Below, piece after piece: positions 45,791-57,850 of a stretch of 64,000 nt of DNA; the stretch's first letter is position 1, and every line of letters begins with the position of its first letter. Made by a program: the position numbers and the translations under genes. Where the stretch lies: assembly GCA_050084985.1 (NCBI GenBank), contig JBITNC010000002.1, positions 13,454,001-13,518,000 on the forward strand, read 5' to 3'. The notes beneath the pieces were generated by a model. It made no database searches. It worked only from the letters and a program-made list of their open reading frames with translations, and had not been told where the DNA came from. This DNA is from Nageia nagi (lineage: Eukaryota > Pinophyta).

Positions 45791-47305
45791 GTCACTTATA
45801 TTTTAGATCATCTTATGTTGTCATTTATTTATTAAAAGGTATAGTAGCAGTATCTTAGCTCTATTCCTATTTTATTATGCTAGTGCATATGCTATCTTTC
45901 CATGCAAAAATTTCCATATAACCCAACATCTACATTGGTATTCCTAGAAGATGTTGATGTCTAATAAAAATCAATTGCCATAGAGGTCCCAAACAAGTCC
46001 TTCAGTTCATATTCCACCATAAAACCAAATGTCAATAATGATGTATCCCAATTCAACAGTTTGATATTTATTATTCCTACACTTGATACCTTTGGAAATA
46101 GTTAAATATTTTTATAAATAAATTGTAGTTTATCAAGTTGATATTTAGGTTCTCTCAATCTCAAATAAAATTTAAGATCAGTTCTCTCTTTAAGCTTAAT
46201 TCTCATTCTAACATTAGTGGCTACACTCACATTAGAGTATGTGCTAGCCTTTCTACATATAAATTATCCTTTGATGGTAACTTCATGTATTATTTTTTAG
46301 ACCATTCCTTCTCTTTAATTGCATAAATAATAAATGCAGAATGTTCGCTATGTTTTATCCTAATCTTTCTTAACATGTATATTTTATGATCACATCCTTG
46401 TTGGTTGGATATTAAATAACCATCTCTATTTTATGATCATATCCTTGTTGGGTGGATATTAAATAACCATCACTATATTATGATCATGTCCTTATTGGGT
46501 GGACTCTAAATAACCATCATTATTGTTACTATCTATCTTTATTGGGAAGATGTGAAAACATCTTATATTTCAGTTACTATAATCACTTTGTTAGTTAGGA
46601 CTAAACTAACCACCTGATTCTATTAGCATTTATGTTGGAGCATGAGTTGTTACTATTTATTGGTTAGGGAAAAACTAAACATCACTATGATTGACTATAT
46701 GATCACCTTTGTTGGTTGGGTTTAAAATAAACATCACGATGCTAGTTATTTATGATCATATGTATGTATCCACGAATGAAACATTGGGTATTTCTATGAT
46801 GATTTATATCTATGAATAAAATATTTAGTATTTTCATGATGATGTGTGCATACGATATTAATTTCATCCTTGCTCTTTATTAATATTACTTGTGATGAAA
46901 TGATATGTATGAATCCATGAATTGAATGCTTAGTTCTACTGTAATGATTTGTATCCATAAATAGGGAATTGAGTGTTACCATAGCAATAAAATGCACTTA
47001 TGATGATTTTATCTGACTATCATTACCATATATTTTATATTTTTATCATCATATATATGTTTGAAAGTTTGTATTTTTTATCTCTCCTTTTGTAGGTTAT
47101 TCTTTTCTCTTGGTTGATTCTATTCCATGGATTTCCATTACATCTTATAGCCAAAGAAAATAGGGGGTAGTATACATCATCAATCCTTGATGATTGAATG
47201 GTATTACAACTAAACTAAGGAAGTATCAATTTATTTTTCTTATCTTTACTATAACTTTCTTTGCAAGCATATTTTTATTTCAAGTAGTTCATTTCATTAT
47301 TCTTA
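45791..47305 (+). other. TE-B 3' untranslated region
   Basis: No coding frame. It contains the 47-bp tandem repeats at 46,381-46,530 and degenerate related units to about 46,760. Long repeat-bearing 3' regions are typical of Tat elements. Confidence 0.7.
46381..46530 (+). repeat. 47-bp tandem repeat in TE-B 3' region, 3 copies plus relics
   Basis: TATGATCAxxTCCTTxTTGG occurs with GAT at 46,388, 46,435 and 46,482, spaced 47 bp. Each unit continues TGGATATTAAATAACCATC or a close variant. Weaker copies lie near 46,560-46,600, 46,690 and 46,760. Confidence 0.85.
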
Positions 47306-47320
47306 CAAAGAGGGACATCT
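47306..47320 (+). other. TE-B polypurine tract
   Basis: CAAAGAGGGACATCT ends two bases before the 3' LTR start at 47,323. Confidence 0.68.
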
Positions 47321-47322
47321 AT

Positions 47323-48136
47323 TGATACCTAAATTTGGTTCCCCTAAGGTGTCCCCACTTAGGTATTATTTTATAATCATATTTTATCATATTATTATCT
47401 TATTATCAAACATATCTCATATGGTTTTCTTATTTTTATGGTATGTACACCAAAATCAATGTTAATCTTATTACAAGGGCTAGTGGTGAAGATCTCATAT
47501 ATAAATGTATGTATGACCATATGGGAAAGCAATCAATATTTCATCTCAATAGTTTTTACCTACTTTTAGATGTTTCTAAATGCCTCATATTGATATTAGA
47601 ATCTTTTTATCACTCAAGAATATCTATCATCCACCATTCATAATTATATGTATGGATCAACTTATTGATACTATATTATTCATCGATCCTTGGTGATGAA
47701 TCTTACTTGATCAGAATACTAGTATTCGTGCCCATGTTCATGCCTGCATTATTTTTTCATGACCTAGCATTTTTGATACCATAGGAATTCACAATGGCCT
47801 TCTTACTACTATGCTCATTGGGGTTCACACAACAAGGTCACCTCTCTTTAATAAGCTTCATCTGCATATAATCAACCATTTCTAGCTAAGGATATATAGG
47901 TATTCATCTTACACTTGATTCTATCTCTTTAGTATGTGCTATCATTTTGTTATCTTGATTCAATAAACCCTAGTTTTATTATTTCATTGTTATATCAATT
48001 AGGTTAATTTCTATTACTTTGTATTATATTGTATATTTATTCAAGTTAATAACAAGGATAATACATACTTAAATATTGCATATGTATTAGTTACACTTAT
48101 GTTTAATTATAGGGGTATACAAAAATAGTAATAATA
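47323..48136 (+). repeat. TE-B 3' LTR (814 bp)
   Basis: Begins TGATACCTAAATTTGGTTCC and ends AATAATA, where the 5' copy ends AATAACA. It aligns with 9,832-10,621 with substantial divergence, so TE-B is old. Confidence 0.83.
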
Positions 48137-50690
48137 ATGATATTTGTAAATTGATCTGGATTGCACTTAATTCTTATTTGAAAATAAGATTAACTTTGAG
48201 GTATTGAAGTTTTTGCAAGAACATTTCTCTTAAACAAAGGCTTAACCATCTCATTAATATCTTCATATATTGGAGTGAACTTTATTCTAGGAAATTATTA
48301 ATGTTTTGTATACACTTATTTGTTTTCCTAGTTTTCAACCTTCTTCTCCTCTTCCTTTCAAATTTCTATTGGATCCTTAAGTTGAATTGAATCTACTTTA
48401 GCTACCATATTATCCTCATTTTTAGTTTCTTTCTTTTATCTTGCTTGAAGTTGTGATGGTGCCTTATCTTTTGGTGATTTTGTTTCTTCCTTACACTATA
48501 AAACCTCTCTTTTTAACCAAGGAATGAAGAAAATTATCAAATGGTAAATTAATAAACTCAAAATACTTAGCTTTATACTATTGTTGAAGAGACTCAATAA
48601 AAACTATAATCTTTGCATTATAATTCATATACAGTTGATTAGTCATTCTTGACTAATATTTGATAAATTATTCAATGGATTTTCCTTCCTTTTTCTTTAG
48701 ACACATCAAATCATAGTATGTGATCTCTTTAAGGATGTACATTTGATAAAAGTTATGAAAAACTAACTTGAGTTATCCAAAATTCTCATTACTTCCATGA
48801 GGTAGCTTAGTGAACCATTGAATATCTTTTCCCATTAGTGATAGAGGAAACAACTTATCATATAAATCTTCATCCATAGTAATTAGTGATGCCTCATTAC
48901 AATACATATATAAATGCAAACAAGGATCACTAGTTCCATCATATTAAGAAAATTTTAGAGTCTTCTTTGTATTGATCAACTTTGATCTAATTCTCATGCA
49001 TAGAGGATTACTCTCTTCATCCCTTTATGGTTTCTAATCCTATTCTAAATCCTTTTTTTATCACAATTTGTTTAAGTTGATCCAAGTTTATCTTTATTAC
49101 ATCATTATTCATTAGTTTAGGTACATTTTTCAAAATAGGTGTATCAAAATTCTCTTGAATAGGATCTTAAACTTCTTCTTTTGCTTGATTTGAACTTTTC
49201 CCATTATTATATGTCAAAATATGAACATATGGTATAACATGCTCAAAGACTCCACTCCTTGTATCCCTATCTCACATAATGTGATTTAATGTAGTTATGA
49301 TATACCATTCCATATCCTTGTAAGATCATCTAATTACATTTTTTGTATTACACTTATGTAGCTATGCATATTTGATATCTTACTCTTCTTGAGTCCAACC
49401 AAAAGTAGGTTGCATTGCTTGGATTAGCAATTCATCAAGTTATTTTCATTATTATTATCTTTCCTAATGAACTACCATAACACATAGAACATGTTGGTTA
49501 TTCCTAGGCTAAAATATTCCCAACTTTGTCATGTAATCATCCTTAACCTTTTGAATCCATCCCTTATAATATGCAATTTTTTGAGGTATATCCATTTTTA
49601 TGAATTCAACTATTTATTTGGAATGAAGGAACCTTGACTTGATTTCATTATCTTCTTCTAACTAATCTAGAAAGGGTATATCAAATTTTTCCATTACCTT
49701 ATTAATATATGCATATTTTTCTAGATATTCTATAGCACACTCATCATCAACCAAATCATCATCATCCTCACCAAGTTCTTCAATATAACCAACTTCGGTG
49801 ATAAATGGTAATTATGTTTTAAATGGTTGATCCTTTATATGATTTGTAATACCTACCAAATCTTTCTACATTTCCTAATGAAGCAATTCCTCTAACATGG
49901 TGTGAGGAATAGCATATACACTACAAGCTCAATAACTTTTGACAAAACCACTATGTTATTAATAACCAGAACTTTAGCATCAATGATATTGATAATGTCA
50001 ACATTGATATGTACATACACATTAGGATTCTCTATATTTAAGGGCCTCATAATCTATGTAACTTTGATTTGAAATCCTACTTATGGCTCCCCTATATAAA
50101 TATTCATATCATCAACATGCTTATGTCCTTGAAAATATTTATGTGCCATAATCTTCTTTACCTGAAAACTTCCTTATCTCCCTTAATGATACCTATAACA
50201 CATGCTTTTTCTTTAACAAGTAACTCACTAAGAAGCTTAATGAATTGACACCTAGTTGTTGTGGAGCTCATGATATTTCTAAAGGTCTTCTCATCACTCA
50301 GTTATGCTATAAGATCTACCTCAATTGATATAGGAGGAATATTTTGATTAGTGGGGGTATTTGGATCTTCACTATTAGTTTGAAGTTCTCTACTAGCTAC
50401 CTTCCTTGAATTGTGAGTGTTGGCTATTGAACTTTTCTTATCTTAAAGGCTCTCTCTTCTATAGGCTCCTCTATCATAGGTCCTTAAGACTTAGCAAGCT
50501 GATTCCACCTATGATTCTATTCACTTCGCTTTGATCTTGAAAAGCAACATATCTTCTAGGAAGCCTTATCCTCTTAGGAGCTTTCTTACTTGCATTGTTA
50601 TTAGGCTCACAAGAAATATTTGCATTTTCATTTATAGTAATATAAAATACTTTTGGAACATAATGCATAAATAAACCTTTCATAAGTTTG
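48137..50690 (-). pseudogene. TE-E gag
   Basis: Minus strand. N-terminal MKGLFMHYVPKVFYITINEN at 50,683. An acidic middle LGEDDDDLVDDECAIEYLEK lies near 49,770. The capsid core is at about 48,985-48,480: YDGTSDPCLHLYMYCNEASL, LYDKLFPLSLMGKDIQWFTK, then a stretch with ENFG and FHNFYQMYI. The DP-x-x-HL and FPLSL...WF pattern is typical of Tat Gag. Many stops, often at expected Gln. The frame breaks off at the TE-B junction inside a zinc knuckle. Confidence 0.77.
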
Positions 50691-50763
50691 ATATTGTATG
50701 AAAATTAGAGTAGGCTAGAAAAGAACTTTATTCAACCCTAATTAAGAGATGAATATGCTATAA

Positions 50764-50779
50764 GAAGGTAGGCACCAAT
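50764..50779 (-). other. TE-E primer-binding site
   Basis: TGGTGCCTACCTTCTT on the minus strand, three bases inside the LTR end, like TGGTACCCACCTTTTT in TE-B. Confidence 0.6.
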
Positions 50780-50781
50780 AT

Positions 50782-51599
50782 GTTAAAAAACTTTAGTGAC
50801 CCCTAGGATTAACCTAAGTAGTGATTATATTAAAATATTAACATGTGATAATGTATTATCCTCATTGTTAACTAAGATAAACATGGATCAATAGTAATGA
50901 ATGATAAAGAGAAATAACCTAAATATGAATAATTATAATAGTATATAATGAATTTAGATAATTGGATCAAGATAAAAAAAAAAAAAACATATGAATAATA
51001 ATATTGAGATCAAGTAAAGAATAAATACCTATAAACCTTACCTAGATGATGGAGATTATATGTAGAAATGATATTTTTCAAGATAGCAACCTTGATATTT
51101 GAATCCCTATAGATTATAACAAACTAAAATGATAGTGTGGACACCCATATGAATGCTAATGTTGGATCCCAAATAGTAGTATCAACATGGATGCTAGGTT
51201 TCCAAAGGAATGGAGTTCACAACCAAGATCCAAAGCATAATAAATAATCGATAAGTTGATCCAAACATGTTATTCCAAAGTATGGAATGAAAAATATGCT
51301 CATGATAAGAAGATCCCAATCTTAATAAGTGGTGTTGATAAATATCAAAACTTTGAAGTGATACTAGCTATTGAGATTTAAATCTTAATAACTTTCCCTG
51401 CAATCATACTTATCATTATATATGCAAGAAAACCTCCAAATTCCCTTAAGGAATGCTAGCACTAACATTGGGGTACCTAGAACTTAAAATAATAAGATTG
51501 AATGAGAAAGGACCATGAAAATATCCATAAAATGATATAACATTTCCATAATAAAACACTTAATGAGACCACCTTAGGTGGACCAAAATTAAGTTTTTA
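50782..51599 (-). repeat. TE-E 5' LTR (818 bp)
   Basis: On the minus strand from 51,599 it reads TAAAAACTTAATTTTGGTCC (TE-B: TGAAACCTAAATTTGGTCCC), so TG has become TA. It ends AACA at 50,782. The partner LTR is not identified. Confidence 0.68.
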
Positions 51600-51999
51600 A
51601 AATGGGCATCATTTATCATATTAACCATACAACATTTTGTATTTTCATTAGCTAATCATACATTTTTTCCTTATATTTATCCATTGGATGAAATAATTAT
51701 CTTATGCATATTTGGTTTTCTAGTTTCACCTTTACCCTTGGTCAATTGTACTTATGATAGAGATGCTTTGTATTAATTGAGTTCTTCCAACAAGGTAGAA
51801 ATGAAGGGATATGTGTTGATGAGATATTTTCTTTTTTGAATTTGGATGGAAAGTTAATTTTGAATGTGTTCTTGCAAGAATTGTATGGTTATGTAACCCT
51901 AGGTAGCCTAGATCACTAATTTCTCTTGGTTCAATCGATAAATTATTATATCCAACTCAATCATTTTTGCTATGGGTGGAGTGGATCTATTTTATATGA
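51600..51999. other. Unassigned DNA
   Basis: AT-rich flank into which TE-E may have inserted. No feature I can support. Confidence 0.4.
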
Positions 52000-52930
52000 A
52001 CTAATAGATATTTCAAGTACTATTATAAAGATCCTTCTTTCTAGTGAATAGTTGACACAACTATGATGTTGCATCCTAAATTTGACTATCACAAACTTCA
52101 CCTTTGTGGGCTCACTTGTAGAGAATGGCTATTTCAACATCCTTTAGATTCAACTATTGGGTAACCTTATCTATCTTTGTACTTATGTAATTTGCATCAA
52201 TTATGATCTTCATGTTTTTACATGCTATTTTGTAGTTATCCATTTGAACTATGATGAAATTGTGGGCTATTTCTAACTCCATTCATTTATTAAGATCTCC
52301 CTACTTTTTTGAGCCTTTGCCTCTAGTCATTCTTTTTTAGTAATTAGGGTTATAATATATACTTCAAGTGTCATTTTGATATGTTGGGTATTTTTCTTGA
52401 CCAATTTTGGGAGATGTTGACTAATGATGACCAAGAGGTTGGGGTAGTCTAGTGTAATTATGAACTCTTGGAAAGCTTTCTCTAGGAGGTTTCTTATATT
52501 TTCACCTATGTGTGTCCTTGGATTTATGGTGAAGTCAAGGAATTTCTATAATATGAGGTTGATTTCATCTTAGGTGAATTGCTTAAGGTTGGTCAAATGG
52601 GTTTCAATATTGGCCAAATATTCATTGATAGTATAATCAATATCTCTTTTATGGATTAATAACTCTTGGATAGTTATATGGGAGGGTTTCAAGTATTTAA
52701 GAATGGATATTTAGTGGGATATTTTTTTCCTATTTGAACTATGTTGGGGAGTGGAACTGGATGAAGGTTCATATCCTTCAAGATGAGTTTTTCCTATGTG
52801 GCATGGATTTTTACTCTAGTTAGATTTTTCATGATGATAGGGCTAAAGGATGTGAATAGTGAGGTTGAGGGATTTATGGGAATATTTGAGTTTTCTATTA
52901 TGGAGTAAGTCATTCATGGATGGTATCAAG
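52000..52930 (-). pseudogene. Decayed coding trace of unknown family
   Basis: The minus strand shows peptide-like stretches across shifting frames: MTYSIIENSNIPINPSTSLF, LILKDMNLHPVPLPNIVQIG, then IQELLIHKRDIDYTINEYLA, LLEKAFQEFIITLDYPNLLV, and a coiled-coil-like LEAKAQKSREILINEWS. Stops often sit where Gln would fit. Composition and length suggest a Gag-like or accessory protein of another element. I do not recognise the family, and it may be chance in part. Confidence 0.35.
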
Positions 52931-53640
52931 GAAAACATTAAATATTATATTTTTGGAAATAATTTTATGTACAAACATAGATGAAAATGATAATTAGAAT
53001 TAAGAAGAACTGAATATAATCATCTGGTATGTTTTGAGTGGTTAAAAATGATACTTTTGATAGTGGTGGTGGTTATTACATTTAATATTTTGAGGTTGGA
53101 GACTACCTTTTATGATAAATATGGATTTTGGCTCCCACTTTCCTTCTTCCAATGAAGCTTTTTGCTATATGGCTTTTGGTTGTTATGATGAAAAACTCAA
53201 GATGAGTGTTGGTCTAGTATCATGTCTATGTTTGTAAGTGATCATGTCTCATTAGCAATTCAAAAAATGGATTTCAAAATCAAGTCCTTAATACTCATCT
53301 AGTATTGATCTAAGATAAAACACTTCAAGTTATATCATTGGATGTGAGTGAACATTTCTTTCACTAATATATTATTGAATTATTCTATGCTTGGGTGGGA
53401 GTTACAGAGATTCAGCTCACGAAATCATTTATAATGATTGATTTGTATCTGATGGAGATGGATGAGAATATTATTCTTGGTAGCTCTTTTAGTCTTATAT
53501 CTAGTTTGGTGGTGGGAAATCATACCTACAGGGTACTTGGACATGGATGGATGGGACTCAGAGTTGTTATCTGAATCTATTATTTTAGCTTATGCAACTA
53601 GGAGAACATTCAAATTATAGTTTAATTGGTAAGGGTGAAG
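52931..53640. other. Unassigned DNA
   Basis: Repetitive-looking AT-rich DNA. A plus-strand stretch near 53,415-53,500 (LTKSFIMIDLYLMEMDENII) looks weakly like the end of a retroviral-type protease, but this is not secure. Confidence 0.3.
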
Positions 53641-53968
53641 TTTAAATCAAAGGGAGTTCTTTGTATTTTTATGGACAATAATTTGATTGAGGATAACTTG
53701 AAGTTTAAGGAGTTGGTATAAATTTTGTACATAATGGATAACTATAGCTTCCACTATGCATTCCTAATCCTTTATCATTATGATAAGGGAATCAACCCAA
53801 GAGGGGAGGTCAAGTTGATTGGGATAAAGGTCTATATACTATTTCATGAATGGCTTGTTAGGATTCAATTCACTCTTACCTTTGATATTGGGTAACATTT
53901 TAATGAAGAACATGTAGGTGTAGAGGAGAAAAGAACTATTTTAGAAGGTTTTATAGGTGCAGATTAGT
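53641..53968 (+). pseudogene. Coding-like trace, unidentified
   Basis: One plus frame stays open apart from two TAA codons: FMDNNLIEDNLKFKELV, a stop, then ILYIMDNYSFHYAFLILYHY, GINPRGEVKLIGIKVYILFH, EWLVRIQFTLTFDIG, a stop, HFNEEHVGVEEKRTILEGFI. The composition is protein-like. I do not recognise it. Confidence 0.38.
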
Positions 53969-54635
53969 AATTATGGTTATTAATGAAGAAATACAACAAT
54001 TATAAATTTATTATGGTGCAAATATTATTCAATATTATGTGATTAATATAATAAATAATGAACTTGATGTGAGAAGTGATAAATCCTCAAGATGCAGCAA
54101 AATTATGTAAATAATTGGATAGAATATGTGATCAAGCTGAATGGATATTCAATGACCCAAATCTATGCTCAAATTCCCTTAGATTTTTCACTTTGGATCA
54201 CAAAGAGTCATGACATGGACACCATTGTTCCTCACACTTCATTCATGTTGTGGGATTTATAGTATGAAGGAATATAACAAAGATAATAAATAACATAATC
54301 TAAAAAGATTTACATATTCTCAAATAGGTGGCATTGACAAACACTGTGAATGTAGTGTGATGTATGGACAACCACATATTAGAGAAATTCGACAGGGAAT
54401 ATCAAAATCCTTTTATAACCTACAAGTATATAAAATAATGAAAGAAAACCTATATCAATAGAATATAATGTTTGTAATATTAAGATATTTTTAGAACAAA
54501 TTATGATTCATGATATTGCTTTGGACTTAGCATACAGTATAGGATTGTTGTAATATATTAGCCTTGATTTTTCTAATATTGCTAGTTATTATTTTGAGAT
54601 GACTAGTGATTTGTTAATTAATAATAAATAATTTT
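53969..54635. other. Unassigned DNA flanking TE-F
   Basis: No coding or repeat feature I can support. Confidence 0.4.
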
Positions 54636-55029
54636 TGATTTGTAATCATTGGATTCTTATAGCATACTCAAATCCTCACTTATATATTCAAATAAAAAAA
54701 ATATTCACCATTATGAGATCCATCAAATTGCATATAAATTCAAAATTGCACATTGTAAAACTATAAATTAACAATCTCAATCACATAGGAAATAAGATCA
54801 ACATAATGATTTACCCTGATTCACCTAATATGGGCTAATCCAACATGAAATTGGATCCTTCTATTCTCATTATCTATTTGAACAAGAATTACACCATTGA
54901 GAACCTTAAAATAGTAAATGCATGCTCTTAACAACATGGTTTCTATCATTGATCAACTTCAGATTTTAATCTTTGATCTATCTCCAAGTACAAATACCTT
55001 TGGAATGAGTACTTCTCCTACAAAGAATA
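54636..55029 (-). repeat. TE-F 3' LTR, internally deleted (394 bp)
   Basis: The plus strand starts TGATTTGTAATCATTGGATT and ends CAAAGAATA, against TGATCTATAATTACTAGATG and CAGAGAACA in the other LTR. It lacks about 310 bp present there at about 61,325-61,660. Confidence 0.8.
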
Positions 55030-55042
55030 ACCTCCCTAATGA
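55030..55042 (-). other. TE-F polypurine tract
   Basis: On the minus strand CATTAGGGAGGT directly precedes the 3' LTR. Confidence 0.6.
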
Positions 55043-55079
55043 GAAGGCATTTGGTCCCAAAAATGCATAGATGAGGATA

Positions 55080-56105
55080 CAACTCCCCAACCCTAAACTT
55101 GTCCATCCAATTGGCTTTATTAGGCTTTTGTCCCTTCAAACCAAGCAACCATAGCTATCTCACCTCTTCCTATAACACAAACCTTCTTTTGTAATATGGA
55201 ATCCTCCTTGAGTTCATCCATAGTATTAGGAACTAAGTCATCAAGAGACAATAAAATATGATATGAACTTGCTTCATATTTAGTCAACATATATGTCTCA
55301 TAAAATTTTAAATGTTTCACATTCACAACTATATAGATGTTCATATAGGCTGATAACCTCTCCTTACTAAGATGTAACCAAACATGGTCTCCCATAAGAA
55401 ATGTATGGTCAAATTTGTGTTTTTTATGTCTCATATTGTGCTTGGATTGGCTTGTCTCAAGTTACTCTTGGAATTTCAAATGAATTTGCCCAATCTTTTC
55501 ATCAAATATTTCATTTTGCTTTTCTTATTTCTCAAGTAAATCTCCTTCATCTTTTTTCTTTCCAAACATACAATCAAAAGGTGAGGGTGGTAAATAAATA
55601 AAATAAGTCTCAAAATGAATCTTATTAATGGAAGAATGAATTACCCTAGATTATATGAATGTTAGATATATTCAAGATGTTCATACTAAGACTTAGGATG
55701 CTTGCACAATAACCCCTCAAGAGTTGAACCACTATCCTATTCACCACCTTAGTTTTTCAATCCATTGAGGATGAAAGGAAGTATTCTTCTTCAACCTTGT
55801 GTCCATATTTTCCCATAAAAATGTCCAAAATATGTCCAAAAATCTACTATTTCTATCTAAAACAATAGAAGTAGGCAGTCCAAAATGAATCCAAACATGA
55901 GAAAAGAATAGTCTTGCAACATCTTATTATGTTATTATCTTTTTACATAGAATAAAAAACACACATGTTGTTAAATCCATCCACAATAACAAATAAATAG
56001 TCATGACCCTTCGTAGTCATAGGAATTATTCCCACAAAATCCATCAAAATACACTCCCAAGTACTTAAAGGTATTGGAATTGGTTGATGCAAACCCAATT
56101 TGCTA
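55080..56105 (-). pseudogene. TE-F integrase core and chromodomain-like C-terminus
   Basis: Minus strand. At 56,060-55,960: ILMDFVGIIPMTTKGHDYLF followed by VIVDGF, with the first Asp kept. Then HFGLPTSIVLDR at about 55,880 keeps the second Asp. Near 55,750 the frame reads KTKVVNRIVVQLLRGYC, with Lys (plus-strand CTT 55,748-55,750) where the catalytic Glu of the T-E-VVN motif is expected. The C-terminal part at 55,120-55,434 (HKFDHTFLMGDHVWLHLSKE, LDDLVPNTMDELKEDSILQK) leads into a short chromodomain-like end. Confidence 0.77.
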
Positions 56106-56110
56106 TTACT

Positions 56111-57518
56111 TGATTGGAAGAAAATATGAACTATTAATTAAACCAATGGGCTTGTCACTAACCCCCTTGTAGTGAACCTCAAATAAGCCTTAGGGAAGGA
56201 CCAATTAGCTCAAAGATCTAGTACTCAAAACACCCTACTTAAGCTCTCACTAATTATAATAGTTAACATTCTACTTCTCATTATTTATCGAATCCAAACT
56301 AATGCTTAAGTCATTTGCAGTAGAAATCACTATTTAGAGATAAGACAAACACAATTAAATTGATATAGAATTGAAAATTTTGAATAGAATTACTAGAAAT
56401 AAACTAGCTACAACATTTTATCATTAAATCCTAATTATCTAATCATCTACAAAAAGATTGAACTTAAGAGATTTCTAAATTAGCTTAAGATACTAAAGTA
56501 AATGTAATGTTAAGTAAACCAATATCTTAAATAATATTGAATGTAAATAACTTAAACATAAATGAGGATAAAATGCCAAACAATGGGCCCTATATCTCTA
56601 GCATTTCCTTCCTTCTAATATTAGTTTGCTATATCAAAGAGCTTTACTTTATTTCTTTATGAATTTCAACAAGATTAATAGATAGAAATTGATAACTATC
56701 ATCTCCTATTTACCTCTTCAAGAAGGGTTTTTATTCCCTAGTTCTATTAACAACTATACTATAATCATGGTTGAATATCCTAGATATTTTAGCTAAATGA
56801 GTACAATTTTAAAGCAACTATTACAAGGTATCATAGCTGATATCTTGGAAAATAGATCTACTAAACAAAGAAGGTCTTTCTTGAAATCTCTAATTTTGTT
56901 TTTAAGCTAAGATATCCATGTCTAACTACTGAAACCATGTAACAACTAACTATTTTCCTTGGTGATGACATATTATCTTCAATTAGCCATCTTTGTAGTA
57001 TGTGTTCCACCTAGGTACATGAAATACTATTGACATTGATTTTTTACCACATCATATTATTGGTAGAATATTTTGGCATATTCCACTTCTTTTCTTTCAA
57101 TATTATTCATCTTTAAAGTCCTTCAGTATAAAAGGCTCATTTAGCATTCTACATTCCTTTAGCATTTCACTTAAAAGACTCCTTTAGCATTCTACATTCC
57201 TTTAGTATGGATCAAAGCCCCTTTCTTTAAAGTTATCTCAAGAGTTCCTTTAGGGGTTCTTACAGCTCCTTTCATCACTATAAGAACCATTCTTCATTCT
57301 TCCATTTATACTCAATGAAAACACATTATATTTACAAAATAAATATATTATTTCCAAAACTTACCAATATAAAGCATAAGCAAAATCAAACATGCATTTC
57401 AATATGAAAATATAGTTATATATGAAATTACTTATATTATTACCATAATATCCATATCTATTAGACATAAACATGCATATATAAAAGGTAAAAAGGAGGC
57501 CTTAATTGCATCTCATCA
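56111..57518 (+). mobile_element. Probable solo LTR (1,408 bp) inside TE-F integrase
   Basis: Starts TGATTGGAAG and ends TCTCATCA (TGAT...ATCA), flanked by TTACT on both sides (56,106-56,110 and 57,519-57,523). The integrase zinc finger and core are otherwise adjacent and in one frame when this segment and one TTACT are removed. A TATA-like site AGTATAAAAGGC lies near 57,127 on the plus strand, followed by short repeats with CTTTAGCATT. There is no primer site, coding region or second LTR. An 8-bp duplication (ATTACTTG) of a hAT-type element is an alternative, but I see no terminal inverted repeats beyond TGAT/ATCA. Confidence 0.72.
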
Positions 57519-57850
57519 TTACTTGGCTTGCTACTACAACATAAAGAACACCCCCTTATGTACTTAGAAACTTGATCTTGCATCTTTGGCCAATATATAT
57601 ACATTTGCAAATTATACAATGTCTTTCCAACCCCAAAATATCCTGCAATCTTTGAAGTATGTGCTTCTCTAATCAGTCCAATCCTTTCACCTACAAGTAT
57701 ACATAATGCATTAAAATGATAAAGAAGTTCATTTTGCAAATAAAAATAATACAATACCTCATACTTGGACTTGGATGAAGACAACTTCTCATACACCTCT
57801 CTGAAGTCAAGATCCTGGACATATGCCTCTACAAATGACTCAAAAAGAAA
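57519..57850 (-). pseudogene. TE-F integrase zinc-binding domain
   Basis: Minus strand, 57,796 downward: IGLIREAHTSKIAGYFGVGK, LQMYIYWPKMQDQVSKYIRG, then CSLCC. The H-x3-H...C-x2-C pattern has its second His replaced by Tyr. The trailing residues before 57,461 come from the inserted LTR. Confidence 0.8.

Larger units (their letters stand above)
9832..48136 (+). mobile_element. TE-B: Tat-lineage Ty3/gypsy element, split by TE-C and TE-D
   Basis: The LTRs are at 9,832-10,621 and 47,323-48,136. Removing TE-C (with its 5-bp duplication) and TE-D (with its 5-bp duplication) leaves about 10.8 kb. The order is LTR, primer-binding site, gag, protease, a noncoding spacer with a minisatellite, reverse transcriptase, RNase H, a second archaeal-type RNase H, integrase, a long 3' untranslated region with tandem repeats, polypurine tract and LTR. 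The second RNase H is characteristic of the Tat lineage. Flanking 5-mers are ATTAT (9,827-9,831) and ATGAT (48,137-48,141), a 4/5 match as expected for an old target duplication. Every coding domain carries stops. Confidence 0.83.
48137..51599 (-). mobile_element. TE-E: 5' half of a TE-B relative, host of TE-B
   Basis: Minus strand: LTR 51,599-50,782, primer-binding site, gag from about 50,683 down to 48,137. Its gag continues left of TE-B at 9,831 to about 9,435, with the zinc knuckle restored across the junction. The LTR resembles that of TE-B at both ends (start TTAATTTTGGTCCACCTAAG, end TTTTTTAACA) but is distant in the middle. Pol and the 3' LTR were not found. Confidence 0.72.

Noticed and set aside
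56105-57525. hAT transposon with 8-bp duplication ATTACTTG
   Set aside because: No terminal inverted repeats of hAT type. TG...CA ends with TTACT explain the junctions as well and fit an LTR with TATA box. Not fully excluded.
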